NCBI GenBank assembly: GCA_977006965.1 | Contig: OZ345376.1 | Location: 2,418,001 to 2,482,000, forward strand | DNA from: Phymatolithon calcareum | Lineage: Eukaryota; Rhodophyta; Florideophyceae; Hapalidiales | DNA: 64,000 nt | Direction of reading: 5' to 3' | In this document: in pieces, positions 56,301-64,000 of the stretch | Position numbering within the stretch: position 1 is the stretch's first letter | Layout: each line of letters begins with the position of its first letter | The notes under the pieces: model-generated | Seen by the model: the letters and a program-made list of their open reading frames with translations, nothing else | Database searches by the model: none | What the model was told of the DNA's origin: nothing | Position numbers and translations under genes: made by a program

Positions 56301-56729
56301 GCACTCTAATATTTTTGCGAAATTCAAGCATGATAAAAATTTTCACGACACCCAAGAGCATATAATGCGGGTATGAGTACCCCCCCATTATTTTTTTGGA
56401 CACAGACCAAGCACACCTGCGGAATTCAATATCATCAGGCTGGGCGGTTTTTTTTCCGCTCCACCAAGCGCCATCCCCCAATTGAGCAACCGCGCACTCA
56501 CCGAGCAGTGGAGAGCCCGTACCATACGTCGCGAGTAGGGGGAGACACCGTCTACCGATCCGACAATCGGTCGTGCGACCCTCGCGATCATCTTGTCTAC
56601 CATTTGGCGCCCTGCGTGCGGTCAGCGAACCGTGCGAGGCACCCTACTTGGGGTACCCAATCCCCAGGATCGCCCCAGGTGAGCTGGTCGCTGAACAGGG
56701 TTGTCTTTAAGCCAAGACTGGGACTCGAA
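53334..56729. other. Long AT-rich spacer with simple repeats
   Basis: No supported gene. It contains a 15-bp word gctgcagcactccgg repeated at 55,155-55,169 and 55,173-55,187 and a 10-bp microsatellite at 55,875-55,938. An open frame leads from 56,373 (ATG) into the H3-tail protein without a stop, but the first good start for the H3 tail is 56,730. Confidence 0.5.
55875..55938 (+). repeat. attcattttc microsatellite
   Basis: About six copies of the 10-bp unit attcatttt(g)c. Two units carry g instead of t. Confidence 0.85.
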
Positions 56730-58047
56730 ATGGCGAGAACACATCAGAAAGCAGTCAAGTCTCACGGCGGAAAGGCCCCGCGGAAGCAGCTCAGAACGAA
56801 AGCAGCTAGAGAGAGAATCGATATCCCACAAGGATCTGAGATCAAGACCATGCACTGGGATTCCGCCAAGCAGCTATATAAAGTTGAGCTGAGCTCTCTT
56901 CCTGGTCAACAAAAGGAAATCAAACATGCGGAAGCTGTCCGGCTTCTCCCCAAGCTCACGACAGACTACTGCCTCAACCGTCCAATGAAATGTCTGCAGC
57001 CCGGGCTCGTGGAGAGCTGTGGGATCTACGAAGCAGAGCTGGTGCTCAATGGGAAAACGTTGCAAGATGCAGAAGAGGAACAAAGTGTACATTTCATGGA
57101 CATTCCTGAAGAAGACATGCAGGAGGCCCTGGACAGTGTGGACGCTGTGACCGATCTTCAGCTTTCGCAGGGCACACTCATTCAGTTTCTGACCCCAGTC
57201 GTTCCGTCGTCCTCGAACTCATCCTGCTTGGAGACGGCGAAGGAGAATTTGAAGAAGGCGTGTATTACGGAACTTCTCATTAATCCAGAGACGGCTGATG
57301 GTACCAAATCGTGATTGCAATTATGTTCAATGCTCGGATTGATGAAGACTCCAATATGCTGCTCCCTGAAGAGGTTCCAACTGCGACTCAGTTGAGAAAG
57401 ACTCGCAGCGAGCGCTCGAAGGAGCGTATTGAAGATCATCCTGCAGGTGGCGTAAGCTTTAAAATTAAGGCCGAGCCAATTTTTCTTCTTCTCGACAGAC
57501 TTGATACAATGGCATTGGGAAGGCCGGACATGAAAATTCTTGTCCATCGCCCAGGCTCTCGATTCCAAAGTAGTAACGCACAATATTACTACAAGTACGA
57601 TGCGAAACCGATGCTGGCTGGAAGCACATCCAATGAATGTGTTCAAGTGTCTTTTGGTAATGCTCTTGACCGCTTTGGGGACCCTCACACTGCAATGGGT
57701 GTGTTCCATCTTCAGGATCACCTCTACGTTCGAAATCTTCGTTATGTTTCCTCTTGGGTGCACAACAACCTTCCGACGTATCGGCTAGACAATCAGATGG
57801 ACAATGAAGGGTTCAGTTTGACTCTATGATGCAGTCTGGATATGGAATCTGGCTCGTCAACTTGATTTGGTCAAATTGCATCAATCATGTTCTTGCTGTC
57901 GACATAGAGGCAAAGGAAATCTTAGAGGCTGTCGAAGACTATCCGATGGAATTGAGCGTTTAAGCAATTAGGGTTTGCGTCGGTGATGGCTCGGAGATAC
58001 GGATTATTCACGTACGCTGCCTTCTCCACAAGCTTGAAGGACGTTAG
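56730..58047 (+). pseudogene. Histone H3-tail protein with C-terminal protease-like domain (frameshifted), copy 2
   Basis: From ATG 56,730: A-R-T-H-Q-K-A-V-K-S-H-G-G-K-A-P-R-K, then Q19, L20, K23-A24-A25-R26, matching the H3 tail at most positions. K4 is His, R8 Val, T11 His and K27 Glu; K9, S10, K14, K18 and K23 are kept. Next, GSEIKTMHWDSAKQLYKVEL could be a small Tudor/chromo-barrel-like fold (weak). The frame ends at 57,314; a second (57,311-57,829) and third (57,826-57,963) continue, and after a TAA the third reads on to 58,047. Blocks NECVQVSFGNAL and SNCINHVLAVD, then YPMELS, align with PCTLGALANSV, GVDHLICVD and NPLKLS of the 14,225 gene. This supports one family. Frame changes and a stop make it a pseudogene. 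Upstream, the same frame is open back to 56,373. Confidence 0.7.
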
Positions 58048-59337
58048 AGAAACAGTTCAAAGCCTCGCTCTCGCAAGAAGAAGAAGAGTGGCGAGTCCAC
58101 AAGTCATTCCACTGCACCAAATTGGCACTGACGGCTGCACAATATGATTAGATATGAATGTGATTGATTCACGCTGTACAATACCTCTGTTTAGCATCAA
58201 GGTGAGCCACTTGATGAGACTTCATATTAAATAGAACGTATTTCTCTGGAACGAACACATTTGAATTTGCATTGTGATAAAAACTTGTTGAAAAAGTCCA
58301 TGGCCTGACAATAAGTCGTGTCTTGTGGGATGTAATGGTAACGGCCTGTCCTCAGCTCGGGTTGAGTTATTGGAAGCATCAATTGTATCGTCGATTGAGG
58401 AGAGTACATAACAATTGTGAGTTACGAAATTAATAAAAATTATCTCCAACGATTTCCATGGTATGTGGGCTAGTGATGACATTCTCCACAGCAAATAGTG
58501 TGTACCAAACCGCTCCCCTGGTGAACCGAAAGATGAAAGGCGCACCACACCGGACGCAAGATTCTTGTCAATCAGTTGATAATCTACATCGCCTATCGCG
58601 AGACAGTCTCCTTTCCTCAGCGCGGCCAAAGCAGTGGCACTCACGAGGCCCTGATCAGCACTTTCGGGATGCCACAACCCAGTGATTCAATCTATAACGA
58701 ACGAATGTCCTCGAGGAAGCGGCTCCTTCACTTGATGAGCTTGCATGTCGATAATTTCTATGTCATCAGATTCACTTGCACCAGAGGGTTCAGAGATTTA
58801 ATACCAATCTTCGTTGTGATTTGCATGTGTTCTGGATAAGATTTGCTCCACCGCCAATCTAAGCTCTATGCCAATACAAAGTCCGAACAGGGAAATTGCT
58901 ACGACAATAAAAGCAAGGCAGTTGTATGTGTTCCCAGATATCTCAGGGTCCATATTTTTCTTCTGTCCTGTAATACTGCTTGGTCCCTTGACAATCCCAT
59001 TTTGTGTTCATACTGCAGAGTGCTTACCAATACCACAATCAGCAAAGGCGTTCTTGGCCAGCAGAATAGCAATCCAGCCGTCGAGGAAATTTGTTGAGAA
59101 CATTTCAAAGTTTGTGTTGGAACTCCCGAAAGGGATATTTTGACAAATTTGAGATCGCATATGGGCCAGAATATGTCCGGCAACGTACTGCTGATCCTAA
59201 TGCATCTTATAGTCACCCATGTCACCTCAAGTATTTCGATGCATTAACTCAGAAAGGTATTAATAATTTCGCGATTCCTGGCCTGTCTCTGCCGTGCGAC
59301 AAGGATCAACTGAGAATGCCTGCAGAACAAAAAGGGG
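58048..59337. other. No gene confidently assigned
   Basis: Two frames are notable but unrecognised. One (minus, 58,677-58,222) reads SATALAALRKGDCLA, which is faintly like the first helix of C48 proteases. The other (plus, 59,091-59,351) shows no motif. Upstream of the first, in the same strand, the acidic DDIEIIDM stretch resembles a SUMO-interacting motif. All are weak. Confidence 0.35.
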
Positions 59338-59604
59338 TTAATCACTCTTAAAACGAAGATTAGGCTTCATTCCTTGTGCAATTTCGCGTACGAGGTGCTG
59401 GAATGGCTTCTTGGAAATAAGGAGTTCCGTAGTTTTCTGGAACTTCCTGATTTGCCGCAGGGCGACTGTGCCGGGGCGGAACTTGCGCTTTCCGTTGGAC
59501 GTTCTGGTAGCAGCATTCTTACCACCTACAGGGGCCTTCACTGCTTTCTTCGTCGCCGATAACGGCGCGCTTTTCGAACGTTTGTCCTGTTTCGTGCGCG
59601 CCAT
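59338..59604 (-). CDS. Truncated histone H3-like protein with altered tail
   Basis: 88 residues from ATG 59,604. It starts ARTKQ as in H3, then diverges ([14 protein letters not shown]...), but [21 protein letters not shown] and [11 protein letters not shown] are clearly H3 alpha-N and alpha-1, and RPG falls at the same residue number as in canonical H3. The frame stops after NLRFKSD, at the start of alpha-2, so two thirds of the histone fold is missing. No continuation was found in the following 300 bp in any frame, and a putative tiny intron (donor GTGATT, acceptor TTCTGCAG) gives an early stop. It could be a truncated pseudogene, a rearranged variant, or a short H3-tail protein. It is a divergent H3; a centromeric variant is possible but not shown. 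Confidence 0.65.
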   Translation of the reverse strand: MARTKQDKRSKSAPLSATKKAVKAPVGGKNAATRTSNGKRKFRPGTVALRQIRKFQKTTELLISKKPFQHLVREIAQGMKPNLRFKSD

Positions 59605-59903
59605 GGTGGTGGGTGATGGTTCTAGATCGAGAGAGTGAATTTGAAGATGGTCGATACTCTAGGTGGGTGACTTTGTGAGCGGTCGTTTTGCTCTGTGCGT
59701 GTTATATTATGATAGAACAATTTTTCAAATAAATATCAAGTTTTTCATAACTATTCCAAAATATTTCAATCAGGGTGTGATTAATCCAAAAGGGCAGAGT
59801 TTTTTCCTGTCGCCCGTTTGCATCCATTCAAAGCGTCACTAGTTATTTTACTGAGGGTCCTCGTGCGTTAAGACGTGAAACGGTGGTCCGAGCTGTTTGT
59901 TTC
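59605..59903. promoter_or_regulatory. Intergenic region with likely promoter of the H3-like gene
   Basis: No gene. On the minus strand the likely upstream region of the H3-like gene includes an AT-rich block with ataatataac (about 59,700-59,711), a TATA-like candidate about 100 bp from the start codon. Confidence 0.35.
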
Positions 59904-61181
59904 TTACAAACGAGTGCAGTGGTCAACCCGCTGTAAACAAGAGCAAAATAAAATCTCATTCGAATAGATTTTGTCAATGTATGGGTCCTGCAATAATATT
60001 TGCTTGATAGCAAAAGAAGTGACTGCTTTCCCAGATGATGGAAACGCTGTGCTTCTCGCCATTTCCTTCAAGTTCCACAGTATAGGACGAGTGTTGCTGC
60101 TACAGGAAACCAAATGATCCTCGGAAGAACCAATAAACGGTAAATCCCAAATCCAGCCCGGTCGGTGACCGAACTGCTGTACTGGTGCAACTTGCTGGAG
60201 CACACCTCTTTGCTCTCGACTGAGAACATATCTCGCATTCTGAAAATCTTGATGCCGGACTTGGCCAATGGGCACGCAAGCAGGTCGGCGGTCTGGCTTA
60301 GTCGCACCCGAGGAACATAGCTTTCGCTCGGCCTTATCACCGCCGGAAGAGGTGATTGTTCATGCAGCAAATCTTTAACGCAATATTTGAAAACATATCC
60401 ATCGAGATTGGCCATAACAACTATTTTACGGTCCCATGACATGTCAATACATTGCAGATGAAGGCGGCTACGATGTGGATTAAGTTCGCTGCGCAATCCA
60501 TCCTTCTGCTTCTTGTTATAGTCCCAGATGCGAAGTCTTCCAATTGCGTCTATGGAAAAGTAGAGCATCTCGGGAGGGTAATATACCACTTCATTAATGG
60601 GGACCAATTTGGAAAGTCCACAGTTACGGTTCAGAAAGGTTTAGAGGGTCGCCTTCGACGCTAACGGATGTCTGTGCGTCGCGTGATAGGATTCATTATG
60701 GCCAAGCTCTGAAGTGTCCTCGGCAGATGGTGCAACAGGCACCCATACAAGAAGTGTGCCTTCTTCGGAGGCGGAGATTAGGAAGTCCGATGCATCGGGT
60801 TAAAATCTAACGGCGGTGACGGCAGCCTGATGCATAGTGTATATATATAGAACGGTGTCCCAGGGACTGCGTTGTTGGATATATCATAGACTCCGATTCT
60901 TGTAGAGCCGGCTACAGCGAGCAAAATTCGATCGTTGAAACGAGCGGGACCTCTTCCCGAGATTGCAAGGTGATGCACTTGTTTTGTGGAAACCCGAGAC
61001 TGAGAACGAGTCGCATTTGATTATCAAATATGCGCACCTGCGTCTCATACCCGCCTGACGCTACGATAAATTTTTTCCTCTCGTTCGACCAAGCTTTCTC
61101 CATGCCGGAAATCTGCAGCACAGGACTTCGCACGAATAAGTACGGTAGGATGAAGGCAGTCGTAGTGAGTGGCATGAGCAA
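59904..61181 (-). pseudogene. Broken WD40-repeat protein gene
   Basis: Minus-strand frames contain WD40 repeat signatures: WSNERKKFIVASGGYETQVRIFD (61,100-61,030), NDRILLAVAGSTRIGVYDI (60,930-60,870), then VTAVRFNPDASDFLISASEEGTLLVW in a shifted frame (about 60,820-60,740), YFSIDAIGRLRIWDYNK (60,570-60,510), IVVMANLDGYVFKY and ADLLACPLAKSGIKIF. These are consecutive propeller blades in order. The frame changes near 60,970 and 60,840 and a gap near 60,690, so it is a pseudogene or the lesions hide short introns. No specific family is recognised. Confidence 0.65.
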
Positions 61182-63058
61182 CGGGGAGGGTGGCCGGGTC
61201 GGAAATGGGGAATTGAAAAGCGGAAATCAGTATATCCACAGCGAAAACACGGCTCTGGAGAGCCTGTTCAGCGTGCCGGTCCGGTCATGACTGTTCAATC
61301 CTATTTTGGCCAATAAGCTCTGCTTAATATTTTCAGTAGTTTCCAAACTTTCTCTAGCGGCGTATACAGTAAACCTAGCTGATCGTTCAGCACCGCGGGG
61401 AGTAGAAGATTGTAAAGGCGGACCAACCGGATCAATTAGTGTTCTTTTAGAGAAATCTTAGAAATCAAGACGGATTATTCACAACATTTTCGAAAACGGA
61501 TTTCAATTTGATGCAGGCTTTCTTTTCTTTCAGCGGAACAGAGCTGATTGAAACGGTTAAATAGCTAATTTAATTGAAAGCGAAAATAATTGTTTCAATC
61601 GCAGAGAAGAATCTTATTTAGAATGCAGTAATGTAGAAACTGTTTATTCATACGATCGCTAATAAAAGGGCACACCCACTCTCTGTTCCGGTTCGCATTT
61701 CATCTCGTAGGCGCATTTAGAATTAGTTTCTCGATTACTCGTGTGGACAATCAGAGTTATTTCGCCTTCCTACTTTGATGAGGAATACAAATGATTTGGC
61801 AGTCGTATCATTATGTCTTCGTTATATTAGCATGTATTCATTGAAACGCTTGTGGCTCTCCACCCGCCAGACGACATCTACACAGGTTGCCAAATGTTTT
61901 TACCTCCTACTGTGAAACTTGAGGAAATCTCTAGAACGCGTTTTGAAGCAATGTAATAGCCCGGCATAAACGTTGCCTATGAACGGAGGGTCTCGTTGAA
62001 ACTGTGTTTTCCTACCTGTGTAGACATTCTGGACAACCAGCCGTGCTTGAGGCCGTCCTCGACAAGGCTGTCCATTTTGACGTCGAGCCGAACGATAGCC
62101 ACAGAATTTTTCGTATTTTCCAATTCCAGCATGCGCCCCTTTCAGGTACCAATACAGAGCATAACTGTACTCGCCCTAATCCTCTCGCCCGACTTTTGTT
62201 CTAAAGCTCGCCCCGCAACTTCCTTGAAATGACGCACAGTAACGTTGAAATCTGCTCTCACTGGGTGATTCACTTTGATTGCATATGCCCGATCATTAAG
62301 TAACTCTTCAAAGGCCCATTGCGCACAGTTTCAAGAAAATAACAATGCACACCTTTGGCTTTCGCGGTACCCCACGTCGCTCATGATATATCACCGCGAA
62401 GTTGTACATCGTTTCCGGTACCTTTACCTCACTTGCCTGTTGGAAATAAATTTACGCAATTTGCTGGGCCTTTGCCACACCTGTTCCGTGAAGTACAAGC
62501 GTATTCAAGCACATTGTGCCCATTTTCTCGCCGACATGAGGCTCATTTTGAAAATGCTTCACGGCGATATAACTCCCGTTGGCGCGGAAAGCCATGAATC
62601 CCAGATGCGGAGGAGCATCCATGCATCCCGCTCGCACCGCACGCTCGAAAATTTCTCTGTCAAGGGCAACTCCTGTTGAATGCTTGATCATCCATAGTAG
62701 TGAAAATTGTTGGAAGGTCGGGGCTTCCGTCGAAATGAAGAATTAATCGGATAGAGCACATGTGCGGTACAGCAGGAACAGTCGAAATTTCCGGAACCAC
62801 AAACGTAAGAAAAAAGGAGGAAAGTCCACGTCAAGAATGCGTGAGGCTGCGGTGCGGGAGCCAAGCAAGGACAGGCCTTTGCTTTCGCGTCCGAGAGCCT
62901 CGCAGTGCGCCTGCGAGGCATTGCAAGTCCTTCGCATTCGCTCCTGCTGCAGCCAGATGTTCCTCTCGCAGCTGTAATCACGGTAGGGTTCGATGCGTTT
63001 TGGGTGGCAATCAATGAGTAGAAGGTAGTACTTAAACACATGATGTATTCTACATGTA
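61182..63058. other. No supported gene
   Basis: Open frames here lack known motifs and change strand and frame. The region leads to the palindrome at 63,064. Confidence 0.4.
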
Positions 63059-63063
63059 TCATG

Positions 63064-63090
63064 GGTTATGTATCATGATGATACATAACC
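63064..63090. other. 27-bp near-perfect palindrome
   Basis: ggttatgtatcat and its exact reverse complement atgatacataacc are separated by a single base. It lies within the 3' region of the CSN2 pseudogene. It can form a hairpin or cruciform; it could also be a small footprint of an excised element. Confidence 0.85.
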
Positions 63091-63099
63091 AACAATATG

Positions 63100-64000
63100 C
63101 GATCACGACAGGGAGAATGATTGCGTTAGGAGAGACGTACTTAACACTTTCAGAGTTTTGTGCATCTAACATCAACCGTCTGTTCACTTGCAGAACGTCA
63201 ACTGTGGTATACGGCTGGATAAGCTTCTGTTCAACTTGAGACCGGAACTTCCTCAACACCTCATCCATGATGCTTGTGCCGCTGCAGCGGATAATTAGCT
63301 CAAACTCCTTGACATCTTCCTGTGTATACGCGCGGCAAGGATTGGTCATATTCACAATCTCGGAACTGTTCATGAAGAGCTTCGCCTCAGGGTCGTCAAA
63401 CGGATCGATATCGATAGGATTGAGCATGTTCGCTAGAATCAAATACTTGAGGCACTCAATCCGGCATGCATTTATAGGTTCATCATAGTTCTTGCAAGTC
63501 TCAAGAAAAACTTATGCTGTGCGCGATCGAACGTCCGTGTGCCGCTATGATGTTCCCGCCACAGTCGCGAAAGACAAACAAAATGCGAGGATGCGGAATA
63601 GCACTCTTGTCTGCATGCTCTTTTTCATATAGCTGCTTCAGCAACTTTTTGATTTTCGTTGCCGTGTACATCTGAATTTCCATTATGTAAGTCCAGTATT
63701 TTCGTCGCCTTTTTGTGATAATCGCGTCTATCCTCCGCTTGACATGATTTTCAAAACTCTTTCAAAACCTTCCCCAGACAGCGAAACTCTTCCACGTCAA
63801 ACCATAGCACTCCCAGTGTCCGGATCGTCTTGAACAATAATCGTTCTTCACGGCCTCCTGCAGAGCATCCGGAGTCTTTCATAAAACTCTTGAAGTGAAC
63901 TCATTTGTTTGGAGGACGAAACAAAGTCCAACATACCGTTAAAGAAATTTTCAGAGGTTCAATCGAAAACCGATGACGTGCTTCTGTGCTTTGATATGGC
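63100..64000 (-). pseudogene. CSN2: COP9 signalosome subunit 2 gene, frameshifted, cut by window edge
   Basis: Minus strand. EIQMYTATKIKKLLKQLYEK and SAIPHPRILFVFRDCGGN (63,683-63,501), then CRIECLKYLILANMLNPIDIDPFDDPEAKLF, IVNMTNPCRAY, DVKEFELII, FRSQVEQKLIQPYTTVDV (63,450-63,190) match CSN2/Rpn6-type PCI proteins, in particular the INPFD-x2-EAK and LIKPYT blocks of CSN2. Upstream pieces NFFNGMLDFVSSSKQ, LQEFYERL and ERLLFKTIRTLG...WFD (63,980-63,800) continue the match in other frames. CSN2 is an integral part of the deneddylating COP9 complex. At least four frameshifts in 900 bp make this a pseudogene; the N-terminus lies outside the window. The C-terminal end after the PCI helices is lost. 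Confidence 0.82.

Noticed and set aside
58222-58677. Possible C48-type protease remnant (minus strand)
   Set aside because: Only one faint helix match; no His/Asp/Cys triad could be placed.
59260-59340. Small intron continuing the truncated H3 (GTGATT...TTCTGCAG)
   Set aside because: Splicing it gives a stop after four codons and no alpha-2 sequence follows in other frames.
1-64000. CRISPR array, rRNA or telomere repeats
   Set aside because: No regularly spaced identical repeats, rRNA core sequence or telomeric arrays were seen.

Overview
This is a eukaryotic window dominated by transposable elements. I infer a multicellular red alga (Florideophyceae-like). The intact genes are intronless, one is a Golgi-type double glycosyltransferase of the kind expected for sulfated galactan or cell-wall synthesis, and Copia, Gypsy, DIRS, LINE and PiggyBac remnants are mixed between sparse genes. 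The species cannot be fixed from the sequence alone, and another alga or an oomycete is not excluded.

Layout. 1.2-6.5 kb: a decayed plus-strand element. It carries a ParB-like domain followed by a bacterial-type DNA amino-methyltransferase, then a transposase resembling the KDZ/Plavaka group. 7.1-11.7 kb: an old minus-strand Copia element. 12,586-24,300: a Gypsy element with 5-bp target duplication TATGT. A complete Copia-type element (13,557-20,631, duplication TATAC) is nested inside it. That Copia element carries, antisense between its RNase H and 3' LTR, a gene (14,225-15,455) whose protein begins with a copy of the histone H3 tail. 24.6-26.6 kb: a P-loop GTPase with Sel1-like repeats. 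29.3-31.5 kb: the glycosyltransferase fusion. 35-44 kb: several 5'-truncated LINE copies. 41.1-42.1 kb: a secreted galaxin-like di-cysteine protein. 44.2-46.8 kb: a PiggyBac element with terminal inverted repeats. 47.6-51.5 kb: a DIRS-type element broken by a foreign tyrosine-recombinase fragment. 52.6-53.3 kb: a broken AT-hook ORF. 56.7-58.0 kb: a second H3-tail gene. 59.3-59.6 kb: a truncated H3-like histone. 59.9-61.2 kb: a broken WD40 gene. 63.1-64.0 kb: a broken COP9 signalosome subunit 2 gene, cut by the window edge.

Main discovery. Two unrelated-looking loci (14.2 kb and 56.7 kb) both start exactly at Met with an H3-tail copy that keeps K9-S10, A15-P16-R17-K18 and K23-A-A-R26 but loses R8 and K27. 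Both end in what looks like the same C-terminal domain, with a Cys-x5-Asn block and a later His-x3-Val-Asp block, suggestive of a cysteine-protease fold. I read this as a mobile gene family combining H3-tail mimicry with a protease-like domain. Both copies are frameshifted here. Together with the ParB-methyltransferase and the truncated H3, the window is unusually rich in chromatin-directed genes carried by, or lying among, mobile DNA.
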